NCBI RefSeq assembly: GCF_900103805.1 | Contig: NZ_FNIB01000006.1 | Coordinates: forward strand, 237,399-301,398 | Direction of reading: 5' to 3' | Source: Cryobacterium flavum | GTDB taxonomy: Bacteria; Actinomycetota; Actinomycetes; Actinomycetales; Microbacteriaceae | Length of the DNA: 64,000 nt | Shown here: positions 26,629-35,789 of the stretch, piece after piece | How positions within the stretch are numbered: position 1 is the stretch's first letter | Layout of the letters: each line of letters begins with the position of its first letter | Position numbers and translations under genes: made by a program | Notes under the pieces: model-generated | Seen by the model: only the letters and a program-made list of their open reading frames with translations | Told to the model about the DNA's origin: nothing | The model's database searches: none

Positions 26629-28416
26629 ATGACCGACCAGGTGACGACCACATTCTCCGGCCCCGTACTGCAGGTCACCGACCTCACCGTGCACTTCGGC
26701 GTCGATAACGTCTGGGTACCGGCCGCCCTCAAATTGAACTATTCGATCGAGCGGGGCAAGGTGCTCGCCATCGTCGGCGAGTCCGGCTCTGGCAAGAGCG
26801 CGAGTTCCATGGCCATCCTCGATCTGCTCCCCGACAACAGCCGCATCTCCGGAAGCGTCAAGCTCAGCGGCCGGGAACTCATGGGCCTGAAGCCGGCGCA
26901 GATGCACAAGGTGCGCGGTGGCCAGATCGCCATGATCTTCCAGGAGCCGATGACGGCGCTCAATCCGGTCTACACGATTGGGTTCCAGATCATTGAAACC
27001 CTGCGAGCCCACTTCGGCATGTCACCCTCGCAGGCCAAGACACGCGCGCTCGAGCTGCTCGACATGGTCGAGCTGCCCGATCCGCTCAAGGCCTTCAACT
27101 CCTACCCGCACCAGTTGAGCGGCGGGCAGCGCCAGCGGGCCATGATCGCCCAGTCCATCTCCTGCGACCCGCAACTGCTCATCGCCGACGAACCTACGAC
27201 CGCCCTCGACGTGACGGTGCAGGCCGAGATCCTCGACCTGCTGCGGAGCCTGCGCGACCGACTCGACAGCGCCATCCTCTTGATCACCCACGACATGGGC
27301 GTGGTCGCCGACCTCGCCGATGACATCGCCGTCATGCGCCGCGGTGTCATCGTGGAGCGCGGCACGGTCGACCAGATCTTCAACGAACCCACCCATCCAT
27401 ACACGATCGCCCTGCTACAGGCGGTTCCGCACCTGGGCCAGCGTGGTGACGAAGCGATCGACATGACCGCGGCGCTCGCCATCGGCACCGACATCGTGGT
27501 GGATGCGGTGCTCGCCGCCCGCATCGAGGTCAACGAGCGACTGGCGAATGAGGCGGCCAGTGCTGCCCGCAACGACAGCCGCGAAGTGGTCGTCAAATTC
27601 GACGATGTCGTCATCGAGTACCCCAAGCACGGTCGCGTCGCTGCCTTTCGTGCCGTCGACAAGGTCAACCTGTACGTGCGGCAGGGAGAGGTGCTCGGGC
27701 TCGTGGGGGAGTCGGGCTCCGGCAAGACCACCCTCGGACGCGCCGCCATCGCACTGCTGCCGATCACCGAGGGCTCATTACACGTGGCCGGCCATGACAT
27801 CTCCAAGGCCAGCCGGGAGGAGATCCACCGGCTGCACAAGAGCGTCGGCATCGTCTTCCAAGACCCGTCCTCCTCGCTCAACCCACGGATGCCCATCGGT
27901 GAGAGTATCGGGGAACCCCTCAAACTGGCGAAGGGGTTGAAGGGTGCCGCGCTCAGCGCAGAGGTGGAGCGACTGCTCGACAGCGTTGAGCTGCCCCGCG
28001 CCTACCGCAGCCGCTTTCCGCACGAGCTCTCCGGTGGCCAGAAGCAGCGCGTGGGCATCGCCCGCGCGCTCTCGCTTGAACCCAAGGTGCTCATCGCCGA
28101 TGAGCCGACCAGCGCGCTCGACGTGTCGGTGCAGGCCCGGGTGCTCGAGCTGATTCAGGGCTTGCAGAAGCAGATGAACTTTGCCTGCCTGTTCATCACA
28201 CATGACCTCGCCGTCATCGATGTACTCGCCGATCGCATCGCGGTCATGCACCACGGTCGCATCGTGGAAACGGGCACGCGCGATGAGATTTTGCGCTATC
28301 CGAAAGACCCCTATACCCAGCGTCTGTTGGCGGCCGTGCCGATTCCGGACCCCAACGAGCAGCGTGCCCGGCGCGAGCTGCGCCGAGAATTGTTGGCCGC
28401 CGGTATCGACGACTAG
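26629..28416 (+). CDS. Peptide ABC transporter double ATP-binding protein (cluster 2)
   Basis: This 595-residue protein has two ABC domains, each with Walker A GESGSGKS/T, signature LSGGQ and Walker B IADEPTTALDVT or IADEPTSALDVS. A linker of about 60 residues follows the first domain after the oligopeptide-transport motif HPYTIALLQAVP. It combines DppD and DppF functions. It is separated from the permeases by the antisense PH gene and starts 50 bases from that gene's ATG, so it needs its own divergent promoter or read-through from dppC. Confidence 0.92.
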   Translation: MTDQVTTTFSGPVLQVTDLTVHFGVDNVWVPAALKLNYSIERGKVLAIVGESGSGKSASSMAILDLLPDNSRISGSVKLSGRELMGLKPAQMHKVRGGQIAMIFQEPMTALNPVYTIGFQIIETLRAHFGMSPSQAKTRALELLDMVELPDPLKAFNSYPHQLSGGQRQRAMIAQSISCDPQLLIADEPTTALDVTVQAEILDLLRSLRDRLDSAILLITHDMGVVADLADDIAVMRRGVIVERGTVDQIFNEPTHPYTIALLQAVPHLGQRGDEAIDMTAALAIGTDIVVDAVLAARIEVNERLANEAASAARNDSREVVVKFDDVVIEYPKHGRVAAFRAVDKVNLYVRQGEVLGLVGESGSGKTTLGRAAIALLPITEGSLHVAGHDISKASREEIHRLHKSVGIVFQDPSSSLNPRMPIGESIGEPLKLAKGLKGAALSAEVERLLDSVELPRAYRSRFPHELSGGQKQRVGIARALSLEPKVLIADEPTSALDVSVQARVLELIQGLQKQMNFACLFITHDLAVIDVLADRIAVMHHGRIVETGTRDEILRYPKDPYTQRLLAAVPIPDPNEQRARRELRRELLAAGIDD

Positions 28417-28764
28417 GCGAATTACCGAGCCATCCCAGATTCTGCGACAGATTCCCGTCTTGTTGCAGAGCCTGCAACATAGCGCGTGCCGCTCGTCGAT
28501 GTCGACGACCTGCGCGCTAAACGTGCGCCCATCCTAGCTGAGCACGTCTAATTTCGGGCTGCACTTTTGAGCAATATGCAGCTAATTCACCCCTATATTG
28601 AGCAATACTCATGCTATTTGGGCAATTGCGTTACCAGTGTGTAACGTTTCGCTACTTTACCGTCGGGCGTCCTTCCCCCGACCTAGGGTCGAATCACCAC
28701 CATGGCGGCGGCGTGACAAGAAATTACGCCGTCGCCATTTGCACACGATCGCACAGGAGGAACA
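28417..28764 (+). promoter_or_regulatory. Control region of cluster 3 with repeated TTGRGCAAT words
   Basis: This 348-base gap has no gene. The first part has two short inverted repeats: TGTTGCAG-AGC-CTGCAACA (28461-28479), a possible terminator for cluster 2, and TCGTCGA-TG-TCGACGA (28493-28508). The AT-rich second part holds TTGAGCAATA at 28567-28576 and again at 28598-28607, and TTGGGCAATT at 28618-28627, spaced 31 and 20 bases. CTAGGGTCG near 28683 contains a TAGGGT -10 candidate. AGGAGG at 28755-28760 is the ribosome site of the next gene. Confidence 0.5.
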
Positions 28765-30567
28765 ATGAGATTCAGACGTATCGGGGCAGTAATTGCCGCG
28801 GTTGGCGCCGCAACGCTCGTCTTATCCGGCTGCTCGGCCCCCACGGCCGAGTCCGGGCTCGATGAGGGAACGAGTGTCGACGTCGCGTGGAACCAGCCGT
28901 TCTTCTCGTACAACGGCTTGACGTCGTTCGGCAACGCCACAGCGAACAACAACATCACGTACATGACGAACGACTGGTTCAACTACTACGACAACACGCC
29001 GGAGTTGAAGCAGAACGAGTCGTACGGCAGCTACGAGCTGGTGTCGGAAGACCCTCTCACTGTCAAGTACACCCTCGCTGACGACGTTAAGTGGTCAGAT
29101 GGAACCGCAGTGGATGCGTCCGACCTTCTCCTGAGCTGGGCCGCCAACTCACGCGCGCTCGACACCCCAGACTTCGACTCCAATGATTTCGTCGACCCGG
29201 ACACCGGTGAGTTCACCGACGCGTTCCCGGACGACGTCGTCTACTTCGACTCCGGTGCGCAGGCCGACTCCGGCCTCGGACTCGTGCACGACGTGCCAGA
29301 GATCAGCGACGACAACCGCTCGATGACCATGGTCTATTCGGCGCCCTACGTCGACTGGGAACTCGCCCTCTACGCCCCGCTCCCGGCGCACGTGGTCGCG
29401 AAGAACGCCCTCGGCCTCGACGACAATGAGGAAGCCAAGACCGCTCTCGTCACTGCCATTCAGGACAACGACACCGCGTCGCTCGCCAAGATTTCTTCCT
29501 TCTGGAACTCCGGCTTCAACTTCACCTCGCTGCCGGACGACCCCGAACTGTATGTGGGGACCGGCCCGTACACGATCTCAGCTTTCGTGGCCGATCAGTA
29601 CATCACTATGAAGGCCAACCCGGAATACACCGGCGAGAACAAGCCGTCAATCGAAGAGGTCACCGTGCGCTTCATCACGGACCCGCTCGCATCCGTTCAG
29701 GCTCTCGAAAACGGTGACGTCGATGTCATCTCTCCCCAGTCCACGTCTGACCTCGTCACCGCGCTCGACGCGCTCGACAAGGTCACCGTGCTCAAGGGGG
29801 CAGAAGGTACATACGAGCATATCGACCTGCAGTTCGACCAGGGCAAGAGCGGCGTCTTCAATGACCCGCTGGTGCGCGAAGCCTTCATGAAGGTCGTTCC
29901 CCGCCAGGAGATCCTCGACAAGCTGATCAAGCCCATCGTCGGTGACGACGCAACCCTGCGCGGTTCACAGATGATCGTTCCCGGTGCCGAAGGCTACGAC
30001 GATTCCATCGCCGGCAACAGCTCGGCCGACTACGCCGAGGTCGACGTGGAGGGTGCCAAGGCACTCATCGCCCAGTCCGGTGCGACCAACCTCGACGTGA
30101 CATTGCTCTACGCATCGACGAACCCGCGTCGTGTCAATGAGTTCGCGCTGATCCAGGCCAGTGCAGCCCTCGCCGGCTTCAATGTGCTCGATGGCGGCAG
30201 CGCCGAGTGGGGCGGAATTCTTGGCACCCCCGGTGCCTACGATGCTTCCCTGTTCGGATGGCAGTCGACCAGTCTCGGCGTCTCGAGCGCCGGACCGAAC
30301 TTCGAAACCGGTGGCATCAACAACCACAACTTCTTCTCCAACGCCGAAGCCGACGCTGTGATCAAGAAGCTCAACGTTGAGTTCGACCCCGCGACGCAGA
30401 TCGAGCTTCAGCAGGAGATCGACAAGATCCTGTGGGAGAACTTCTACGGTGTGACCATCTTCCAGTTCCCCGGAGTGACGGCATTCAATGACAGCGTCAC
30501 GGGCATCGACCCGTCGATTCTGGCGCCGACTATCTTCTGGAACATCTGGGATTGGAAGCTCGCCTAA
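28765..30567 (+). CDS. Oligopeptide ABC transporter substrate-binding lipoprotein (cluster 3)
   Basis: This 600-residue SBP_bac_5 lipoprotein has lipobox LSGC (Cys23) and start ATG 28765, preceded by AGGAGG. Family blocks include YTLADDVKWSDGTAVDASDLLLSW, GTGPYTISAF and DPLVREAFMKVVPRQEIL. It is a paralogue of the cluster 2 protein with similar length and C-terminus. Peptides are the expected ligand class; specificity is unknown. Its upstream region carries three copies of a TTGRGCAAT word that may be the operator for the whole cluster. Confidence 0.9.
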   Translation: MRFRRIGAVIAAVGAATLVLSGCSAPTAESGLDEGTSVDVAWNQPFFSYNGLTSFGNATANNNITYMTNDWFNYYDNTPELKQNESYGSYELVSEDPLTVKYTLADDVKWSDGTAVDASDLLLSWAANSRALDTPDFDSNDFVDPDTGEFTDAFPDDVVYFDSGAQADSGLGLVHDVPEISDDNRSMTMVYSAPYVDWELALYAPLPAHVVAKNALGLDDNEEAKTALVTAIQDNDTASLAKISSFWNSGFNFTSLPDDPELYVGTGPYTISAFVADQYITMKANPEYTGENKPSIEEVTVRFITDPLASVQALENGDVDVISPQSTSDLVTALDALDKVTVLKGAEGTYEHIDLQFDQGKSGVFNDPLVREAFMKVVPRQEILDKLIKPIVGDDATLRGSQMIVPGAEGYDDSIAGNSSADYAEVDVEGAKALIAQSGATNLDVTLLYASTNPRRVNEFALIQASAALAGFNVLDGGSAEWGGILGTPGAYDASLFGWQSTSLGVSSAGPNFETGGINNHNFFSNAEADAVIKKLNVEFDPATQIELQQEIDKILWENFYGVTIFQFPGVTAFNDSVTGIDPSILAPTIFWNIWDWKLA

Positions 30568-30602
30568 CCACGAGAATTTCTCGTTGGTTTGACGTGCTTT
30601 TG

Positions 30603-30632
30603 AGGCGCTGGGACCACTCGGTCCCAGCGCCT
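30603..30632 (+). terminator. Hairpin between binding protein and permease genes, cluster 3
   Basis: AGGCGCTGGGACC (30603-30615) pairs perfectly with GGTCCCAGCGCCT (30620-30632) around ACTC. A smaller palindrome ACGAGAATTTCTCGT precedes it. No long T-run follows, as in the other two clusters. Confidence 0.62.
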
Positions 30633-30664
30633 TCCACCCGACTATAGGCAGGTAGCCACCGCTC

Positions 30665-32197
30665 ATGGCTTCATTTGTATTCCGGCGCCTCATTGCCGCC
30701 GTCATCGTTCTTCTCGCAGCCACCTTTTTGATGTACATGTTGGTCGCCCTCTCTGGCGACCCGCTCAAGGAACTCCGCGAGAGCAGTGCACCCAACAAGC
30801 TCGAACTGATGGCGTCGTTGAGCCAGAGGCTCAACCTCGACGTCCCCCCCTTCTTTCGCTACTTCTTGTGGCTCGGCGGCGTTGGTCAATGTTTCGTCGG
30901 CGCCTGTGATTTCGGTGTCAACGTTCAAGGCCTTCCCGTCGTCGTCCTGCTTCAGCAGGCCATGGGATCAACACTGCAGTTGGTCACCGGCGCCCAGATC
31001 ATCGCCATCATCGTCGGTCTGATCGTTGGTATCACCACGGCGCTCCGCCAGTACAGCGGCTACGACTACACCATCACCTTTGCTTCGTTCCTGTTCTTCT
31101 CCCTGCCCATCTTTTGGGTGGCAGTGCTGCTCAAGCAATACATCGCCATCGGGTTCAATAACTGGTTGGCCGATCCCCTCATCGGAATACCGGTCATGAT
31201 CGGTATGTCGATCGTGTCGGGACTGCTCTGGATGTCGCTCCTCGGCGGTGCCGCGCGGCGCCGCTGGATCACCCTCGGGGTAGCGACCGCCTCGACCCTG
31301 GCTTTGCTGGCCTACTTCGAGATGTCCGGCTGGTTCACCACGCCGAGCGTGGGCATCGTCGGTGTTTCAGTTACCGCCATCGCCGCAGCCCTCGGCGTCA
31401 CGGCCGTCTCGGTCGGCCTCAAAGACAAGAACGCCCTGCGTGGCGCTCTCGCCACCGCCGCCCTGGGAATCGCCCTGTACTACCCGATGACCTATTTCGT
31501 TTTCCGGAGCATGTCGCTTCCGCTGTTCTTCGCCCTCGCTCTCGGCGCGGTCGTTGCCGGCGGTGCCATTGGCTACTTCCTTGGCGGCCGCGATCGCTGG
31601 CAGTCCGCGCGCACCTCGGCCATCGTCGCCGTAATCATCGGTGCGGTGATCGCCATCGACGGCCATCTGCTGTATTGGAACGACTACATCAATTCCAGCC
31701 GGGTCAACGGCCGGCCGGTGGCGACCATCGGCTCCGTCACGCCGAACCTCGGCGGAAATTTCTGGATTCAGGGCATCGACACCTTCACCCACCTGCTGTT
31801 GCCGACCATCGCGATCATTCTGATCTCCTTCGCCAGCCTTACCCGCTACACGCGGGCGAGCATGCTCGAGGTGATGAACCAGGACTATATCCGCACGGCC
31901 AGGTCCAAGGGACTCACCCAGCGCACTGTCGTGGTGCGCCACGCCCTGCGCAACGCCCTCATTCCGATCGCGACGGTGATCGCACTTGATATCGGAGCAC
32001 TCATCGGCGGAGCGGTGATCACCGAGTCCGTGTTCGGATGGAGCGGCATGGGCCGACTGTTCCAAAACGGTATCGACCACGTTGATCCGAACCCGGTGAT
32101 GGCGTTCTTCGTCGTGACCGGTCTCCTCGCCGTGATCTTCAACCTGCTCGCCGACCTGCTGTATGCGTCCCTCGACCCGAGAATCAGGGTGTCCTAA
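30665..32197 (+). CDS. Oversized DppB-type peptide transporter permease (cluster 3)
   Basis: This 510-residue permease is the same length as its cluster 2 paralogue and carries the same inserted block of extra membrane helices (about residues 165-345) between canonical DppB halves. The C-terminal signature reads DYIRTARSKGLTQRTVVVRHALRNALIP. Shared words such as ALRQYSG and NGRPVATIGS with the cluster 2 protein show duplication. Its stop codon overlaps the DppC start by one base (TAATG). Confidence 0.88.
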   Translation: MASFVFRRLIAAVIVLLAATFLMYMLVALSGDPLKELRESSAPNKLELMASLSQRLNLDVPPFFRYFLWLGGVGQCFVGACDFGVNVQGLPVVVLLQQAMGSTLQLVTGAQIIAIIVGLIVGITTALRQYSGYDYTITFASFLFFSLPIFWVAVLLKQYIAIGFNNWLADPLIGIPVMIGMSIVSGLLWMSLLGGAARRRWITLGVATASTLALLAYFEMSGWFTTPSVGIVGVSVTAIAAALGVTAVSVGLKDKNALRGALATAALGIALYYPMTYFVFRSMSLPLFFALALGAVVAGGAIGYFLGGRDRWQSARTSAIVAVIIGAVIAIDGHLLYWNDYINSSRVNGRPVATIGSVTPNLGGNFWIQGIDTFTHLLLPTIAIILISFASLTRYTRASMLEVMNQDYIRTARSKGLTQRTVVVRHALRNALIPIATVIALDIGALIGGAVITESVFGWSGMGRLFQNGIDHVDPNPVMAFFVVTGLLAVIFNLLADLLYASLDPRIRVS

Positions 32198-33261
32198 TGA
32201 CCGATTCCACGCCCTCCCTGCACGTGCAGCCAGGCCCGCCCGACGAGACCTCGATTGAGCAACGCGAAACGGTCGGGCTCAGCCAGGGCCAGATCGTTCG
32301 CAAACGCTTCTTTCACCACAAGGGTGCCGTTGTCTCGATCTTCGTTCTCGCCTTTGTGATCGTGCTCGCGTTCAGCTCGGTCGGCCTCCACGTCTGGGGT
32401 CTGAACACGGCCGGCTGGTGGCCCTGGCACTGGAACGCCACGCCGCCGCTGGTCAACCGCGGATTTCCGACCCTGAACCTGATTCCGGGTCCCGGTTTCG
32501 GCATCGGGCCGCACCCCTTCGGCCAGGACGAGATCGGCAAGGATATCTTTGCCCTCGTCATGCGCGGCACGCAGCAATCCATCATGATCATGGTGCTGGT
32601 CGGACTGGTCGGAACCGGAATGGGCGTTCTGATCGGCTCTCTGGCCGGCTTCTACCGCGGAATCGGCGATGCCCTCCTCATGCGCTTCACCGACGTGATC
32701 ATCACCATCCCGTTCATCGTGGTGGGTGCGGTGATCGGCCGCTCGGTCGGAGCTGCCGGTCTCGGAGCTGCCATTCTGGGCCTTGCCCTGGGGCTCTTCG
32801 CCTGGACCGGGCTGGCCCGGCTGGTGCGTGGGGAATTCCTGTCCCTGCGCGAACGCGAGTTCATCGACGCAGCCAGGGTCTCCGGGGCGAGTGACGCCCG
32901 CATCATCTTCAAGCACATCCTGCCCAACGCGGTCGGTGTGATCATCGTGAGCGCCACCCTTCTCATGGCCGGAGCCATCCTCGCTGAAACCGCGCTGAGC
33001 TTTCTGGGCTACGGCGTGCGCAATCCCGACACGTCGCTCGGCCTGATCGTGGCCCAGAACGTGGCCGCGTTCGCGACCCGCCCCTGGCTGTTCTGGTGGC
33101 CGGGTGTGTTCATCATCGTCATCGCCCTCACCGTGAACTTCATCGGTGACGGTCTGCGCGACGCCTTCGACCCGCGTCAGAAGAAGATGCCGTCCGCGAA
33201 GGCGCTGCTGAAAGCGGATGCCCGTCGGGCGCGCGCCGCGCGCGCCTCCAGCACGGTCTAG
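32197..33261 (+). CDS. Peptide ABC transporter permease, DppC type (cluster 3)
   Basis: This 354-residue DppC-family permease parallels the cluster 2 protein closely (HPFGQDEIGKDIFALVMRGTQ; EFIDAARVSGASDARIIFKHILPNAVG; TRPWLFWWPG). It is translationally coupled to DppB through the TAATG overlap. The C-terminus is Ala/Arg/Lys-rich. It ends 17 bases before the end of the antisense PH gene. Confidence 0.92.
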   Translation: MTDSTPSLHVQPGPPDETSIEQRETVGLSQGQIVRKRFFHHKGAVVSIFVLAFVIVLAFSSVGLHVWGLNTAGWWPWHWNATPPLVNRGFPTLNLIPGPGFGIGPHPFGQDEIGKDIFALVMRGTQQSIMIMVLVGLVGTGMGVLIGSLAGFYRGIGDALLMRFTDVIITIPFIVVGAVIGRSVGAAGLGAAILGLALGLFAWTGLARLVRGEFLSLREREFIDAARVSGASDARIIFKHILPNAVGVIIVSATLLMAGAILAETALSFLGYGVRNPDTSLGLIVAQNVAAFATRPWLFWWPGVFIIVIALTVNFIGDGLRDAFDPRQKKMPSAKALLKADARRARAARASSTV

Positions 33262-33278
33262 CGCTCATGTTTCGGGTT

Positions 33279-33887
33279 CTACAGAACGAGACCGAGTATC
33301 GAGGCGGCGAGCAGTCCGGCGAGTACCGCGATGGTGACCCGGTGGGTGGTCACGCGGAGGGCATCCGGATCGATGGCGGTTCCATCCAGGTGTCCGGCGT
33401 CCCGCAGCTGTTCCCATCGTTGCCGCAACACAAAGGCGACCTGTCCGGATGCGGTCGTCACCGAGTCTCCCGGCCGAACACTTCGGCCGGCCCCATAGGC
33501 GGAATCGCCGAGGTTCGTCACATCGGAGCGCTCGATCGCGATCGCACCGCGGATGCCGGGGCTCGGCGCCGCCCAGACCGGAATTCGCCGCTCGGCGGTG
33601 AACAGGGTCAGGGTGTAGCGGGTGTCGATTCGCTGCACGTGCGGCCACGGCACGAAAAATGTGCGGAACACGTTGACGACCGTGATGCCGTGTTGCTCAA
33701 TCACAATGTGCGGCTGCCAGAACAAAGCTCCGGCTACTGCGGCGAAGAACAGCAGCAGCGGCACGGTGCGTACCAGATTCTCCAGGTCGTTCGCCAACAC
33801 CAGGCCGATGCACCCCGCCAGGCACAGCACGGCAACAACGCCGGCCAGAACGCGGCCAAAAACAGGACGAAATGTGAAGATCGACAT
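33279..33887 (-). CDS. PH-domain membrane protein encoded antisense inside transporter cluster 3
   Basis: This 202-residue paralogue of the PH protein in cluster 2 has two N-terminal membrane helices (residues about 8-55), the PH-like core ITVVNVFRTFFVPWPHVQRIDTRYTLTLFTAERRIPVWAAPSPG, a linker and a final hydrophobic helix. The sequence has diverged strongly from the cluster 2 copy while the genomic position, strand and flanking gaps (17 bases to dppC, 50 to the ATPase start) are nearly the same. That conservation argues that the gene matters to the transporter. No known function. Confidence 0.78.
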   Translation of the reverse strand: MSIFTFRPVFGRVLAGVVAVLCLAGCIGLVLANDLENLVRTVPLLLFFAAVAGALFWQPHIVIEQHGITVVNVFRTFFVPWPHVQRIDTRYTLTLFTAERRIPVWAAPSPGIRGAIAIERSDVTNLGDSAYGAGRSVRPGDSVTTASGQVAFVLRQRWEQLRDAGHLDGTAIDPDALRVTTHRVTIAVLAGLLAASILGLVL

Positions 33888-33937
33888 AGGTCCATTTTCA
33901 CAGACGACGCGCTCGACACAGACAGGACCCCCCTTTC

Positions 33938-35644
33938 ATGAGTAACGAAGCAACCATTTCGACCGGCGACGGCTCTACTTCTCGGCCCGTCACCGAGGCC
34001 GTACTCGAGGTCGCCGATCTCAATGTGGATTTCTGGGTCGAGGGGGAGCTCTACCCGGCGGCCATCAACATGAACTACCAGGTGCGCCGCGGCGAGGTGC
34101 TCGCCATCGTGGGGGAGTCGGGCTCGGGCAAGAGTACCGGGACCATGGCGCTGCTCGGACTCCTGCCGCAAAACGCACGCACGACCGGGTCGATCAAACT
34201 CCTCGGTAAAGAGATCTGCGGCATCCCCGAGTCGGAAATTCGCAAGGTGCGCGGCAACGACGTCGCAACCATCTTTCAGGAGCCGATGACGGCCCTCAAT
34301 CCGGTCTACACGGTGGGCTTCCAGATTGTAGAAGCCCTGCGCTCGCACTTCGACCTCTCTCCGCACGAGGCCAAAGCTCGCGCCATCGAACTGCTGACGC
34401 TCGTCGAAATGCCCAACCCCACGCTGTCGTTCGACAAGTATCCGCACCAGCTGTCCGGCGGACAACGGCAGCGGGCCATGATCGCCCAGTCGATTTCGTG
34501 TGACCCGGTCTTGCTGGTTGCCGACGAGCCGACGACCGCGCTCGACGTCACCGTGCAGGCCGAAATTCTCGACCTGCTGCGCAATCTGCACACGCGGCTC
34601 GACAGCGCCATCATCCTGATCACCCACGACATGGGCGTTGTTGCCGATCTGGCCGACTGGGTCATGGTCATGAAGAACGGGCTCACGGTCGAGGCCGGGC
34701 CCATCGACGACATCTTCAATCGTCCCCAGCATCCGTACACGCAGCAATTGCTCGCCGCGGTGCCGCACCTCGGTCGCGGCATAGAAACGGTCGCCCGGGA
34801 ACAGGTGGCTCACCCGGTCGGGGGCAAACCGGTCCTCGATTTTCAGAATGTCTCCATCGACTATCCAAAGCGTGGGCGTATTCCCGCGTTCCGGGCCGCC
34901 GATTCCATCGACTTTCAAATTTTCCCCGGGGAGATCGTCGGCCTGGTCGGCGAGTCTGGTTCGGGCAAGACAACGCTCGGACGCGCCGCCGTCGGACTGC
35001 TCCCAATCGCCGACGGCACGCTCATCTCCTGCGGGATCGACATCTCGCACGCGAAAATGCGCGACCTGCGACCCCTGCGCCGCAAGGCGGGCATCGTCTT
35101 TCAGGACCCGGCGTCATCGCTGAACCCGCGGATGCCGATTGGAGAATCGATCGGGGAACCCCTCTATCTGTCCGGCGAGGCGCGTGGCGCCGACCTCGAC
35201 AAGCGTGTTCAAACGCTCTTGGAACAGGTTGAACTCCCGACGAGCTACCGCAACCGCTTTCCGCACGAGTTGTCCGGGGGGCAGAAACAGCGGGTCGGCA
35301 TTGCGCGCGCGCTCGCCCTGCATCCGGACCTGTTGGTTGCCGACGAACCGACCAGTGCGCTGGACGTCTCGGTGCAGGCTCGTTTTCTCGATCTGTTGCA
35401 CGAGCTTCAGGAACGGCTCGGCTTCGCCTGCCTGTTCATCAGTCACGACCTCGCGGTGGTCGACGCTCTCGCCCACCGGATTGCGGTGATGCACACCGGC
35501 AGCCTGGTGGAGCAGGGCACGAGCGATGAGATCCTGCGTGCGCCGAAGGATCCATACACGCAGCGACTGATCAGCGCGGTTCCGGTGCCGGACCCGGTGG
35601 AACAGCGCATCCGCCGGGAGGCTCGTCAGGCCGCCAAGGGGTAA
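33938..35644 (+). CDS. Peptide ABC transporter double ATP-binding protein (cluster 3)
   Basis: This 568-residue double ATPase has two complete ABC domains (GESGSGKST, LSGGQRQRA, VADEPTTALDVT; then GESGSGKTT, LSGGQKQRV, VADEPTSALDVS), each followed by an oligopeptide-transport tail (HPYTQQLLAAVPHL and DPYTQRLISAVPVP). It is collinear with the cluster 2 ATPase. The start ATG 33938 lies 50 bases from the divergent PH gene. A hairpin follows its stop. Confidence 0.92.
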   Translation: MSNEATISTGDGSTSRPVTEAVLEVADLNVDFWVEGELYPAAINMNYQVRRGEVLAIVGESGSGKSTGTMALLGLLPQNARTTGSIKLLGKEICGIPESEIRKVRGNDVATIFQEPMTALNPVYTVGFQIVEALRSHFDLSPHEAKARAIELLTLVEMPNPTLSFDKYPHQLSGGQRQRAMIAQSISCDPVLLVADEPTTALDVTVQAEILDLLRNLHTRLDSAIILITHDMGVVADLADWVMVMKNGLTVEAGPIDDIFNRPQHPYTQQLLAAVPHLGRGIETVAREQVAHPVGGKPVLDFQNVSIDYPKRGRIPAFRAADSIDFQIFPGEIVGLVGESGSGKTTLGRAAVGLLPIADGTLISCGIDISHAKMRDLRPLRRKAGIVFQDPASSLNPRMPIGESIGEPLYLSGEARGADLDKRVQTLLEQVELPTSYRNRFPHELSGGQKQRVGIARALALHPDLLVADEPTSALDVSVQARFLDLLHELQERLGFACLFISHDLAVVDALAHRIAVMHTGSLVEQGTSDEILRAPKDPYTQRLISAVPVPDPVEQRIRREARQAAKG

Positions 35645-35660
35645 GAGGAACGGGACGCGC

Positions 35661-35687
35661 GCCACTCCCACCGATCCGGTGGCGTGG
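35661..35687 (+). terminator. Probable terminator of cluster 3
   Basis: CCACCG (35668-35673) pairs with CGGTGG (35677-35682) around ATC, extended by an outer CCAC/GTGG pair across a small internal loop. There is no T-run, so termination is a guess from position. Confidence 0.4.
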
Positions 35688-35693
35688 ATACGG

Positions 35694-35724
35694 TAGGATA
35701 GTACTTTGGGTCACATTATGACCC
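35694..35724 (+). promoter_or_regulatory. typA promoter with start-site palindrome GGGTCA-N5-TGACCC
   Basis: TAGGAT at 35694-35699 is a reasonable -10. The inverted repeat GGGTCA (35708-35713) and TGACCC (35719-35724) would lie at about +2 to +19 of the transcript. It could be an operator or a 5' mRNA hairpin. The ribosome site AAGGAT lies just before the ATG at 35790. Confidence 0.4.
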
Positions 35725-35789
35725 CTGGTATCCATTCTTCGTCGCGCGCGAGACTCTGCGGCACTCATTCTTCGTAAGGATCTATTTTT

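Noticed and set aside
28567..28627. CRISPR-like array of short repeats upstream of cluster 3
   Set aside because: Repeats are only 9-10 bases, spacing is irregular (31 and 20) and there are no cas genes; they fit operator sites.
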